From the NCBI GenBank assembly GCA_963576565.1, contig OY755038.1, positions 204,759,013-204,823,012 on the forward strand: 64,000 bases of DNA, read 5' to 3'. This document shows positions 11,714 through 21,997 of this stretch, piece by piece. Both the position numbers and the translations under genes were made by a program. The stretch is from Aspidapion aeneum (Eukaryota > Arthropoda > Insecta > Coleoptera > Brentidae). A model generated the notes under the pieces. That model ran no database searches, was not told where the DNA came from, and was given only the letters and a program-made list of their open reading frames with translations. How positions within the stretch are numbered: position 1 is the stretch's first letter; each line of letters starts with the position of its first letter.

Positions 11714-12907
11714 GATTCTTATTAAAAATAGTCTCAAATTGTAGTACCAGCCCTGAGGGGTAGTTTAAAGTTCGAAAAATAATAGATAAAATCCATTATT
11801 GATAAAAAAACTTGTATACAAAATTTTTTAAAGCTAAATAATATATAAATAACTTAAAGCTATGTCTGTAGATGCATTACCGTATTAAATACGTAACAAT
11901 ATTTAAATATTATATTAAATATAGCGGACAGCTGACACTGACTTTTTTATTGGACAGCTGGAATGTGTGGAATTAATATATTTATGAACAATTTATATAA
12001 ATATTAAAAACTGTAGCATTCACGGGAAAAATAAATTAAACCGTCAACCAAAATCTAGAATTGTAGACCTAGGATTGTAGCACTTAGCACTGTACTCGTA
12101 AGTAGAACCAAGGCCAATAAAAATATACAGGCCACGACCCTGAAAAAATCAGCTGTTCTCTGGGGGCTGACTTTTACATTGGGTCTTATGGGAGGTCAGA
12201 CGTTTTTTTAGGATATTTTCAAAATGGCACTACAGATTTCCGGAAAATTTCAGTGAAATATTCTCAGACACCATCCCGATATTCTGCCAAACTTTTTTAA
12301 GGATACCAGATGATTAAAAAGCTAAAGTGTTCAAGATTTAGCATTTTTTATTTTGAATTCAAATTACCCGCCATATACCGCATGCCAACTGTTATATTTG
12401 ACAGGTATTGTATGTGTTTGTCACATTCGCTTCTGTTTTAAATTTAATTTTTGTATGAGCTAATGGAGAGGCTCTGAAAAATTAAGGATTACTATACATT
12501 TAAAAAAAAATTTCTGCAAGAATATAGTAAAAACAATCTAAAAACCGGCTTAATAAAAAAAAAATATTCATGAACCGTCATTCCAACTTCAATATTTTAA
12601 AGACTGTGTCATGATATGACCATCAAAAAAAATCAGCCCCGGATGTGACGTAAACAAAGTGGAGGATCGTGGCCCGTCCGTTTTGATAGCCCTGGTAGAA
12701 CCTTTAGCAAATACTGGTGGTTGTGTTTTATATAATGCTAGTCTTGTCACTAAGTTATTATTTTTACTAAAAAGTTAACAAAATTTTATTTTATTTAAAA
12801 TAGTTTTAAAAGGAGTTAAAATGATGAAAGTGGGTTAAGGATAATGTTCTTTACCTTACTTTTTATTTGACATAAATTTATTTATTAAATTCGCAATAGT
12901 TTTACTA
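11714..12907. repeat. Tandem duplication, unit 2, interrupted by insertion
   Basis: Same order as unit 1 from GATTCTTATTAAAAATAGTC to 'cgcaatagttttacta'. Relative to unit 1 it lacks two blocks of about 80-95 bases, has an extra ~75 bases at 11751-11825, and carries a 585-bp insertion at 12110-12694. Confidence 0.8.
12110..12694. mobile_element. 585-bp hAT-like non-autonomous insertion
   Basis: The left end reads CAAGGCCAATAAAAATATAC followed by AGGCCACGACC. The inverse of the right end reads CAGGGCTATCAAAACGGACG followed by GGCCACGATCC, a diverged TIR of about 30 bases. Both sides are flanked by GTAGAACC (12102-12109 and 12695-12702), while the paralogous site in unit 1 has GTAGAACC once. 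An eight-base duplication with CA-rich TIR starts is typical of hAT elements (7 versus 8 bases is ambiguous by one base). No transposase frame was found inside. Confidence 0.8.
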
Positions 12908-13090
12908 TTTCATATTAATAATACTAAAAGATTAATTATAAATAATACTAAAAGATCAACTATTAGAAATAATAACTCAAAAATTATATTTTAAAAAACT
13001 AGTTACTAAAATTTTGCCACAATATACTACGAAAAATTTTAAAAAAATATCCAAAAAGTGTTGACAGTTTAAAGAGTTTATTCAAATTAC

Positions 13091-13345
13091 CAAGCGCGGA
13101 TCTACGGGAGGTGAAAAGGGGCAATTTCCCCCCCCCCCCCAAATCTTAAACTATATTTTGTTTTGACACAGAATAAATCTCCTGACCACTATGCAAACTA
13201 GATTGACGCACCATATCTATATAAATTGTATTTGTATAATTAATATGGTAATAGAGAATCTATCTAATCTAATCTAATCTATCTATGCAATATTTATTAT
13301 GAAATTCCCCCCCCCCCCCAAATAAAGTTCCTAGATCCGGCCCTA
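13091..13345. mobile_element. Short TIR element with two C13 tracts
   Basis: Left end CAAGCGCGGATCTACGGGAG; the inverse of the right end is AGGGCCGGATCTAGGAAC. Each end is followed inward by a run of 13 C's next to the same words (AATTT-C13-AAAT at 13128 and AAATT-C13-AAAT at 13307). Between them is an ATCTA-type simple repeat (13258-13286). The same terminus, reversed, recurs at about 62840-62880 (TCCCGTAGATCCGCGCCTG), so the family is dispersed. Confidence 0.6.
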
Positions 13346-13491
13346 AAATTAAACAATTCAAATTAACTCCAAAACAATAAAATATAATAAATGGATCCAC
13401 AAAATTACTTTAGAATTGAGATCTTTTTTTTTATACCCTAGTGCGTAATTTACGATTTTTTTGCATTGATGTCCATAAAAGCTATGCTTTT

Positions 13492-14159
13492 ACCAAATAC
13501 GTTATAGCATAAATGTTCAAAGAATAGCTGGCTTTGGAAACAATGGCAAATTTAAATTCGCGGATGGGAATTTTCAAGTGCGCATGCTTGTGTTTTGTCA
13601 TATAGACACACAGCTGCTATGTGGGTGGAAGCAATATTGAGATTTTGCGGTGTTTTGCGTTTGTCGTGTAAAATTATGTTTTTTTTTCTGTGAAAAATGG
13701 GAAATAATGCATGTAAAATATATGCCGTTTGCGGAAAAATGTCCGGAAGAAGTAAGCGAGTGCCATTCCATAGGCTACTTCTATTTGTCTTTATAATTTG
13801 TTAATTAAGTTAAAAGTGGTTTATAGATGCCAAAAAACACTCTAAATGGTGTCCAGGATAAATCTCACAGTTCGTTGTAGAAAAACTACAATTTTAATCC
13901 ACAATTTGATAAATTTTCACCCAATCAACTAGTTTTTAGAAAAAAATAATAACATAACCCTAAATATTTGACAATTGTCAAATAATGTGGTGACGTAACG
14001 GAGTATGTTCCAAAGCCACCAAAACTGATGCATGCGCAGTAACCGAAATCCTGTCAACCCGAAAAAGGAACATTAAGTATTAAATAGGGGTCCTGGCTTC
14101 AAGCATCGCGTGTCAAAATGCATGGGTATGCCCCATATATATGCTCTAACGTATTTGGT
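13492..14159. mobile_element. 668-bp TIR element (P/THAP-like)
   Basis: Left ACCAAATACGTTATAGCATA is matched by the inverse of the right end, ACCAAATACGTTAGAGCATA. Further in, AGCTGGCTTTGGAA pairs with TTCCAAAGCCACC. It contains the THAP-like start described separately. Terminal repeats plus a THAP-type N-terminus suggest a deletion derivative of a P-superfamily element; no target duplication could be matched. Confidence 0.6.
13697..13804 (+). pseudogene. THAP-like zinc-finger N-terminus, truncated
   Basis: A 35-codon frame starts MGNNACKIYAVCGKMSGRSK and continues RVPFHRLLL before a stop. Two early Cys residues and the VPFHR block are the hallmarks of the N-terminal half of the THAP domain, a DNA-binding C2CH finger used by P-element transposases. 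The Cys-Cys spacing is five residues, one more than usual. After a possible short intron ending in 'tttatag' (about 13830), a segment with W and A at the expected places follows (WCPG), but stops prevent a longer reading. It is a decayed transposase start and not an active gene. Confidence 0.45.
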
Positions 14160-14670
14160 TTTTACATTTACTGTCAGTAAGTAAAATTGTACTTTTGATG
14201 AAGGTGTGAAAAAAGTTTTAAAGCATCCTGTAAATTATAATAAAATTTAATAAAACCGTCATCCGCTGACCCAGTTTGCTTGTTCGGTCGGTTGGTCGGT
14301 CGGTGGCTAATAAGCCAGGGTATTTGGCCAAACAATGCCTATTGCTAAAACTTGCTTAATACCTGGGTAATAAAACTTTCTAACTTTCCCATAATAGGTA
14401 CACCTACGGCAACTATATAAGCGGGCTAAACTTTAAATTTGTTTTGCATTTAGGATATGGTAGTGAGAGTGGCGGTCCGTGAGCTTGCAAGCTGGGGGGG
14501 CGCAAATGACTTAAGGGTGGGGGTAATGGATTTTTCAAGCAGCACTGAGTTGAAAAATCTCTCGTAAAACTTCTGTTTTGGACCCTTCTTTGACTACCTT
14601 AAGTTTGGTTTAGGAACAAGTCCTTAAAGTATGGAAGAGAAAATGCCAAAACATGGGAATTCCGTTGGAC
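14160..14670. other. No recognised gene; GTCGGT-like simple sequence
   Basis: Contains a short cggtcggttggtcggtcgg run (about 14283-14303) and nothing recognised otherwise. Confidence 0.4.
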
Positions 14671-14674
14671 GAAA

Positions 14675-15106
14675 CCACCTTGTATACTTAATGTTTCGCC
14701 GATGATCAGATAGTAGTGGCTCAAGATTATGACGACCTCGAATATATGACACGAAAACTAATAGAAGAGTACAATAAGTGGGGACTAGAGGTTAATCTCA
14801 ATAAGACAGAGTATATGTGTATCGGTAGAATCAAACAGGATCTAATCCTTAATACCGGGCAGCAAATTCAGTCCTGTGATGGGTATAAATACTTAACACT
14901 AGAACACTAGACAAAGCTACAAAAGATCGAAACGTACAAGGAAGAAAAGCAATAGCTTTGTTAAATGGAATAATTTGGGACCAAACTATATTAAAACATA
15001 ACAAAAAGCTTATATATAACACCACTGTAAAAAGTATTATTACATACGGCTCAGAAGTATGGCCAATCAAGGATAGAACAGAAAAAATGCTTTCCGCTGC
15101 GGAGAT
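14675..15106 (+). pseudogene. LINE reverse transcriptase fragment (B), truncated
   Basis: Reads CFADDQIVVAQDYDDLEYMT, then RKLIEEYNKWGLEVNLNKTE and YMCIG, which are RT motif C (FADD) and motif D. It goes on to a frameshifted segment with LLNGIIWDQ, NTTVKSIITYGSEVW and KDRTEKMLSA. It is nearly identical over its length to the copy at 31870-32666. At 15106, after GCGGAGAT, similarity stops abruptly and an inverted arm of family I begins, so the LINE was cut by, or lost its 3' part with, that insertion. The catalytic FADD is intact but the frame is broken. Confidence 0.85.
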
Positions 15107-15695
15107 ACGAGAGAAACTAGAACAAAATCAAGCGAAAATAAACTGCTATACATATCGATCAATGAAAAGATCGATTGCAAATAAAAAGAAATAAACCATT
15201 CGTGACCTACGGCAGCCCTTCTGTCTTTCAGGCCAGAGCAACGCTGATTAGCATGTCTGATGGCGGGTAAAAACGCTAATCGGCGTTGCTCTGGCCTGAA
15301 AGACAGAAGAGCTGTCGTATGTCACGGATGGTTTATTTATTTTTCTTTGCAATCGATCTTTTCATTGATCGATATGTATAGCAGTTTATTTTCGCCTGCT
15401 CTTGTTCTAGTTTCTCTCGTATCTTGGTAGATGGCGTTTCTTGCTAGAGTTTTCTCACAATTTACATAGGATTAAAGACAAAACCGTCTAGTTAACTTTG
15501 CAAGGGTGTCACATTAACCAAGCAGTGTTCTGAGAAGTACAATAAGGACGAAACAGTTTACTCTCAACACTTATTAGGTGTCCATTAGATCTTGGACCCC
15601 CGTGAGGTTAAGCTTTCAAGCTACCCACGGAAAAATATGAGAAAAATAAAAACTTCTGTTTACCCGATTAGCTATGAAACTTCTTTGGTTTTGAG
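15107..15695. repeat. Family-I repeat with foldback left end
   Basis: The centre near 15255 is a foldback: 'cgtgacctacggcagc..ttctgtctttcaggcc' on the left faces GGCCTGAAAGACAGAAGAGC on the right. The arms are about 145 bases. The right side continues as a full family-I unit: the palindrome ATCGATCTTTTCATTGATCGAT, then 'tagatggcg.ttcttgc', GACCCCCGTGAGGTTAAGCT and CTACCCACGGAAAAATATGA. Related copies occur near 23.6-24.4, 29.96-31.4, 58.5 and 63.1 kb. No protein is encoded. Confidence 0.75.
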
Positions 15696-15759
15696 ATAAT
15701 AAACTCACAATTAATAGATTTGTTTCCTTAAACGAAATATATATGATACATCTCGATTT

Positions 15760-18117
15760 ATAGTAGAGTAAATTTGTAGGGTATAAAAAAAAATTACACC
15801 TGTCACTTTAAAACAAAATGGCGGCTATATTTAAAAAAATCGTTTTGCTTCGATATTTTATTTATTTTTTGCGCGATATTTATTTTTAATACCTCATATT
15901 AAAGCCACTGACCAGCTTTTTAAACCTAATGAAAAAAAGTTATTAGTTTCTCAGCCGACACAAAGATGGCGTTTAATATGTCAAAAATATAAGAGACCTT
16001 TATAACCTGTAGACCAAATTAAATTAAAAAAATTTTTTTTTTGATTTTTTCAATAGTAAGCCAAATTTTATAAAAATTTCAAAAAAATTACAATTTGACA
16101 TTAAAAATTTTAAGATGGCGGCCGAAGTTCAGATAAAAAAGTTATTTTTTTGTTCGTGTTTGACAGAACTAGTATTGCCGTGTAATATATCGATTTATAC
16201 TAAATAGGGGTCGCCGATTTTAAATATTTCATCATAAATGACACATGTCTATTATTAATCAAGATGGCGGCGTTCAAAATATATAAACAACATTATCTTC
16301 TTGGTTTGGTGATTTTTTTTACGAAGATATGTAGTTTTGTATTACTCTTAATTAGTTTTAAGTCATAATGTACAAAAATAATATAATTTATTTATTTTAT
16401 TAAGATAGCAGTCGAAAAAGTAAAAAAAAACATTTTTGTTTATTTTTCCGAAATTTAACAAAAAAAACTGGAAAAAACAAGACATCTCGGTAAACAAAAC
16501 ACAGATATTTTAAAAATGTCAAAAAAGTTGACATATGTCACGTACCGGGTGATTTGATTGAATTCATCATATTTTACTTAATAGCTATCTCCGCTAATAT
16601 TAATCTAACAGTAATGTTTAAATAAGCAAAGTTAAATAATTTTTTCTAAATCATCAGAATCTAATGTCAAAAATGACATATGTCATACACTTGTCAAACT
16701 TTTGACATAGGGTTTATTTTTTTAAAATAAACACCCTGTATATAATTTTTTTAGTTAATAAGACTCGTTTTTCTGATTTCAAAAATATATAATATGTTGA
16801 CATTTAGATCAGCGGTTATTGAAATATTTGCATTTTAATAACCTAAACGAACAATAAGGATGTTGCCACTTTGTTAATGAATATAATTTTTAAAATAGGA
16901 GCCCTATCAATTAAAAACATTATATACAGGGTGTTTTATTTAAAAAAATAAACTATATGTCAATAGTTTGACAAGTATATGACATATGTCATTTTTGACA
17001 TAAGATTCTGATTATTTAGAAAAAATTATTTAACTTTGCTAATTTAAACATTACTGTTAGATCTATATTAACGGAGAAAGCTATTAAGTAAAATATGTCA
17101 ATTTATTCAAATCATCCGGCACATGACATATGTCAACTTTTTTGACATATTTAACACATCTGTGTTTTGTTTAACGAGAAGTCTTGGTTTTCTCAGTTTT
17201 TTTTGTTAAATTTCGAAAAAATAAACAAAAATGTTTTTTTTTTCCTTTTTCGGCCGCCGTCTTTAAATAATAAATAAATTCTATTTTTTTTGTGCATTAC
17301 AATTTAAAACTAATTAAGATTAATATAAAACTACATATCTTGGTAAAAAGATTTACTAAACCAAAAAGATACTGTTGTATTTATATTTTGACCGCCGCCA
17401 TCTTGGATAATAATAGACATATGTCATTTATTATGAAATATTTAAAATCGGCGACCCCCATTCAGTATAAATCAATATATTACACGGCAATACTAGTTGT
17501 GTCAAACAAGAACAAAAAATAACTTTTTTATCTGAACTTCGGCCGCCATCTTAAAATGTTAAATGTCGAATTGTAACTTTTTAGAAATTTTTACAAAATC
17601 TGGCTTACTACTGATAAAATCCAAAAAAAATTTTTGTAAAAATTTTATTTGGTCTACTGGTTGTAAAGGTCTCTTTTATTTTTCACAAATTAAGCGCCAT
17701 CTTTGTGTCGGCTGAAAACTTATCATCATTTAAGCAGGTTTAAAGAACTAGTCAGTAGCTTTAATATGAGGTATCAAAAATAAATATCGCACAAAAAATA
17801 AAGAAAATATCGAACAAAAACGATTTTTTATAAGTATAGCCGCCATTTTGATTTGCAGTGACAGCTGTAATTTTTTTTTACATTTTTACATTGAGTATAT
17901 CCCACTTAAAGTAAATTTATCAAGATTAATTTAATTCCTCTTAAAACAAGGAAATCATTTTTTTTCTTATCTTTGGCAGCCGCCATCTTGGATTCTGAGG
18001 CCGGAAAATCGGGGATCCTCGAATGAAAATTTAGCTTTTGATGTTAGGTACTACTATGCCGAATATAAAAAAAATATACCCTTTTTGCAGCTTTATTTTA
18101 CAAATTTACTCTACTAT
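15760..18117. mobile_element. Giant foldback element, 2.36 kb
   Basis: The termini are ATAGTAGAGTAAATTTGTA (15760) and its exact inverse at 18099-18117. Inner landmarks pair around a centre near 16833: 15815/17850, 15965/17704, 16118/17548, 16266/17398 and 16408/17258 all sum to about 33,665. The arms are diverged but collinear over about 1 kb. The left arm lacks about 220 bases present on the right (17870-18095), lost between 'gggtata' and a run of A's. TA lies at both edges, compatible with a TA-targeting transposase. It holds no protein frame. Transcribed through, it would form a long hairpin RNA. Confidence 0.8.
15815..17992. promoter_or_regulatory. Eleven AAGATGGCGGC-like motifs inside the giant foldback
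   Basis: Left arm, plus strand: 15815, 15962, 16112, 16260 and 16402 (AAAATGGCGGC, AAGATGGCG, AAGATGGCGGCC, CAAGATGGCGGC, AAGATAGCAG). Right arm, minus strand: 17252, 17391, 17541, 17694, 17839 and 17979. Spacing is close to 145-150 bases in each arm. AAGATGGCGGC is the consensus bound by YY1, the vertebrate homologue of insect Pho, and GCCAT is the Pho core. Binding is inferred only from sequence. Palindromic TGACATATGTCA words also recur (about 16534, 16673, 16979, 17123). Confidence 0.5.
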
Positions 18118-18370
18118 TAGGCCGCTTCGGTTTTGAAAATGTACCCTTGAAAAAGAAATGACGGGTATTGCAGTGTTACTAATTATATGTCATTCCTTCC
18201 CGTTTACCAATAGTTTGCTGCAATGGTCACCTCACGGTCATGAATTTCGATATGTTTTTAAAGATGACACGCTTAACCGCCTTAAAGAGTGCACGTGTCT
18301 GGCTAGCTATTTACTTTTATATTGGAAGTGTGCACATCCATTAAACTTCAAACATTATAAGGTCACTTAC

Positions 18371-18629
18371 CTGAGTTGTTAGGCCCTGTGCTCAACAGCA
18401 CGTCAATCCCGCTATCTGACAAAATGTCAGTGTCCTGAGTGTAAATGGAGAAAGACGCGTCATCGTGCAACCGGGCCAACATGGCTGCCAAACTGTTCTT
18501 GTCAAGGTCGTCGGGTTCTTTAAGTTGCAGCGTGACATTGCCATCGGACGCCGTCGAGTACATAAAAACGGCATGGCTGCCGCTGTAAGGTTGCAAGGGA
18601 AGGCGGATTGTTGATAGTTCGTCGATCGC
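18371..18629 (-). CDS. Internal exon of an unidentified host gene
   Basis: This is the only segment that behaves like a host exon. On the minus strand it is preceded by a pyrimidine-rich acceptor (ctataattttttccAG) and followed by a strong donor (CAG|GTAAGT). The 259 bases give 86 codons in phase 0 at the start and leave one base at the end (phase 0 to 1). The peptide starts AIDELSTIRLPLQPYSGSHA, has VTLQLKEPDDLDKNSLAAML in the middle and ends GIDVLLSTGPNNS. It is rich in Asp, Leu and Ser, with GC-ending codons in an AT-rich region, as expected of real coding sequence. There is no hydrophobic membrane segment or metal-binding motif. I could not assign a family. Neighbouring exons were not found; the downstream intron begins at 18370 and contains the giant foldback 250 bases further on. 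Confidence 0.7.
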
Positions 18630-20039
18630 CTGGAAAAAATTATAGATTTTAAACAACTTCAAAAGAAAGAAAAAAGTAAGGACCCATTAAAGTTTGTTTT
18701 GCATTAAGAGCCCCTTTAGATTTAATAAAAAACTTATTTTTGAGTATATTTGGCACTAATTGTGCCGGACATAATTCTGACAGATTCGCATTGAACACTG
18801 ACAATTGATCTTTCAAAATTGACATACCAAAGTCGTTATTAGTGGCGGCACTTTTAATTTTGGCTATTATAATACACAAAGGCCTAATTTTGAAAGAAAA
18901 CAGTTGTTCTTATATGTCTCTAATACTGCAGATGTCACCCCCAGGTTGAAATTGGTAGGGCAACTGCATCACGAAGACGTGTCTTCAGACGCCAGGTTTC
19001 CAGTGACCCTAGAAATTACGCGATCTACCGCGGCTGTTTCTTTGCGTGTCTGATTAGCAGTGGGTACGTTTTTGCGCCTGATCGATTCTCTTTGGGGATG
19101 TTTCACTGCCTGGCAGATTTGCCGCATTGACATTTTGACGCGATATTTTGGCAATTGTTTTGGCCTAGGTTTAAAATCATTAACGAAACATTAGAATATA
19201 ATTTTTTTTGTTAGGTTAGGTTTACATTCAATCACTCAAAAAACCGAGATAAGGACAAAAGAGGTTAATTACTTAGGTTCAAACTATATAGTAAGTTGTA
19301 CATAGATCGAAAAATAAAGTAAAATTACTATTATGTTTATTTAACAATTAATTCAAAACTGAAAGAAAGAAATTATCTCGCTTGCATTTTTGTGCTGTTA
19401 TCAATTGAAGTTTTGCCTTAAATTATTTTCCTATATTGTTGCAGTAAATATATGTTGTCATGAGCTGAAATACTCAAACAAAAATTATATGAGTTTCAAT
19501 CTTCATTTCAGTCGTAAATGGTATTTATTTAACAGGCTAGGCCACTATTTTCTCTAAGATCTGTGTAAATAAAAAGGCACCTTTTAACACCGTAAGGAAT
19601 TTTATTTGTAAAATGCCTCAGTCAGTTATAAAATAGTCTATGTTTAATTAAATACCTAATATATTTTTTTAGATATTTTTTAAAATTCGCCTATATTTCT
19701 TAGGGTAAATTATGAAAGCCTAACAAAAACTGGCTGAAATGTAAGCAGCTTGTCATAAGATCTAACTGTAGGTATACCGTTAGGGTAAAAGCTTTCTGAC
19801 CATAAAAATTCTACTTAGAAAGAGAAAAACTAATTTGGCTTTCTCCTGTATCTCTCACGAGTCATCAAATATATTTAATTGCCTAGTATGGGCGTGGTAT
19901 ATGATTCAGTTAATCGGAGATTTTAAAAGAGGAATGCACCCATTTTTCGTTTATTATTGTCCCTAAACATCGCGTTAAATTAGCCTGCCATATCCTACAA
20001 ATAAAATTGATTTTTTACACTGCTGTTTTGCTAAACAAT
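18630..20039. other. Probable intron/intergenic; weak retroelement-like patch
   Basis: Upstream of the exon on the minus strand. A GC-richer patch at 18930-19160 is open for about 35 codons on the plus strand (ending RFPVTLEITRSTAAVSLRV), faintly like the linker before integrase in BEL/Pao elements, but too short to call. The rest is AT-rich. Confidence 0.35.
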
Positions 20040-20305
20040 CGACAAAACATTCATCCTGATTTGCACCATTCATTTTTTTTTAACAAAATTCCATGCTTAA
20101 AATATTGTCCTCTGGAAACAGTTCCTGATATTTTTTTAACTTGTAGGCTTTAAATCCATGTCTTTTGAAAACGTTTGGAATGGTTCTGGGAGGAATATCA
20201 TCAGGTATCTCCTTATCAATGGCTGGACTTGAGCAAGGAGGGAGTACTTCAGCCACAGCACAAACAGCAGTTTCTTGCTGTTGCCTTTGTTTCGACTTGG
20301 GTCTT
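20040..20305 (-). pseudogene. Mariner-related transposase fragment (HTH region)
   Basis: Minus-strand translation from 20303 reads KSKQRQQQETAVCAVAEVLP, later PPRTIPNVFKRHGFKAYKLK and KYQELFPEDNILSMEFC, then a stop, then KKMNGANQDE in the same frame. The pattern of a helix-turn-helix with K-H/Y-G/K-F-AYK, then a Q-L-EDD--RR-EFC block and a MM--AN-DE block is that of the second DNA-binding helix and linker of mariner-like transposases of insects. The stop after EFC and the absence of the catalytic triad make it a relic. Its ends were not located. Confidence 0.6.
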
Positions 20306-20523
20306 TAAATATGCAGACTGGGTAAGACTGTTTTATAACATAGAAACTACCTGCTCACAAAAAAAGATTTAGGAAATCAACTCGTTTTTTCAAAAACCTA
20401 AAGGCATTAACTAACATAAATACCTAAACATGCCATGTTACTTGCCCAGAAGATTTGGGACCCTCGGCCAATTTCTCTGCAAACTCAGTTTCTCATACGT
20501 CAGGTTTGATTTTCTTCGCGGCC

Positions 20524-20855
20524 TTTTTACAAAGCTAATTATTGTATCATTTCTAAGCAAAAGAGATATAGCTACCTGATATTAGCTAAATATCGCTTCG
20601 AGCAGCAACTGTTCCGATTTTCCCTTTTTCTTCGTATTTAAACTTTTACCGATTTGCCAGACAGCTTTTGTACCTTTTCTATATTTCGAGCCATTTGGCA
20701 TTGTTCTGTATTATTGAATTTGAACTTTTACCAGTGTCGGATTGGCCATTTAGCACACATAGGCAGTAGCCTTGAATACGAGGTATCATAAATACAATAG
20801 CCCTAGGGATCTAGTTTCATCTTTTGGTTTTTCATTATAGGTATTTGGAGTTAAA
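20524..20855. repeat. Dispersed direct repeat D1, copy 1
   Basis: About 330 bases, from ACAAAGCTAATTATTGTATC to GGTATTTGGAGTTAAAG, closely matching copy 2 at 21415-21750 in the same orientation. It includes the words AAGCAAAAGAGATATAGCTA and 'gagccatttggcattgttc'. No coding. Confidence 0.8.
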
Positions 20856-20879
20856 GAAATTGTATCTTTACAATTTTTA

Positions 20880-21030
20880 TCACTTATTACCCTCAGCCAG
20901 CATTTTTATCTTCCTAGCCGGCGCAGCAATGGTTACAGAAGATATTATTTTCGAATTTTTCTGTAAGATTTTGGGAATTTTGCCCTATCCTAGCAATATC
21001 GTCGTAATGTCTGTCTGTGCGTTTCATTTA
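20880..21030. repeat. Dispersed repeat D2, copy 1 (CTGTCTGT module)
   Basis: Reads CACTTATTACCCTCAGCCAG, 'gccggcgcagcaatgg', 'tattattttcga' and 'caatatcgtcgtaatgtctgtctg'. Related copies lie at 21998-22240 and 25690-25860. D1 and D2 together recur as a block, so they are probably parts of one element. Confidence 0.65.
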
Positions 21031-21039
21031 CACTTTTAA

Positions 21040-21375
21040 TTTTTTAATAAAACTCTGTGCAGTTCCAATTTTGAAGATATAACGAATGGTTTTGGATTTT
21101 TGCAATTTTTAGAAAGTCACTTGGTATTTTTTAGGTTTCCAGATTCGTACGCACCTACCTAATAAAATAGGTAGGTACCTATAAGTTTTGAAAAAATATT
21201 TATTTTTTAGAAGAATGGGTATGGAGTTCTCCAGCAAAAAAACGCTTATGAGGAGTAAAATATAAAATTAATACCTAAAAATGATGAACTAAAAATTATA
21301 GCACGCCACTGGACACAGAACGATAGCGCTAATTGAAGCTAATTTTGCGCCTCATTTTATTCTGGCCGAACAACA
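21040..21375. repeat. Inverted copy of the 37.4-kb TIR element
   Basis: The inverse of about 37418-37745: shared landmarks are 'tagcacgccactggacacaga', AATTTTGCGCCTCATTTTAT, a 'cacctacctaataaaataggtagg' hairpin and 'aagaagaatgggtat'. Only one terminus (TGCGCCTCATTTTATTCTGG) is present. Confidence 0.7.
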
Positions 21376-21414
21376 GTCGCTGTCTGGCAATAATGTTTTT
21401 CTTCATGAACTTTT

Positions 21415-21750
21415 GACAAAGCTATTTATTGTATCATTTCTAAGCAAAAGAGATATAGCTACCTGATATTAGCTAAATATTTCTTCGAGCAGCAACTGTT
21501 CCAATTTTCCCTTTTTTTTCGTATTTAAACTTTTACCGATTAATTTATGCCAGACAGCTTTTGTACTTTTTCTATATTTCGAGCCATTTGGCATTGTTCT
21601 GTATTATTGAATTTGAACTTTTACCAGTGTCGGATTGGCCATTTAGCACACATAGGCAGTAGCTTTGAATACGAGGTATCATAAACAAATCAGCCCTAGG
21701 GATCTAGTTTTATCTTTTGCTTTTTCATTATAGGTATTTGGAGTTGAAGC
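21415..21750. repeat. Dispersed direct repeat D1, copy 2
   Basis: Second copy of D1, about 890 bases downstream of the first, with few differences including a small insertion after 'taccgatt'. Confidence 0.8.
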
Positions 21751-21997
21751 AGTCTAAGTGCCATATATTCAAAAATCTAGATTTTGCTTGAAAACGGTCG
21801 TAAGTGCCAACCCCAATGCATCTGAATAGGGTTATATGCATTGGAAACTGCAGAGGCTTTTGCGATGCGTCGAAAGATTGATCCACGTGTAAGTGTGTGT
21901 GTGTGATTTTCTCAACTTTAGGATTTTGGCACTTAGACCCTTTAGAAGTTATACTTTTTAATTTTTTTATAATTACAGTGCAATTTTCCGGTCCTCA

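Noticed and set aside
16700..16935. Mariner MITE in the centre of the giant foldback (CAGGGTGTT words).
   Set aside because: The two CAGGGTGTT words point outward and belong to the paired arms, so they are not TIRs of a nested element.
18930..19160. BEL/Pao-like pol linker on the plus strand.
   Set aside because: Only about 15 residues look alike (RFPVTL) and no integrase or RT motif follows.
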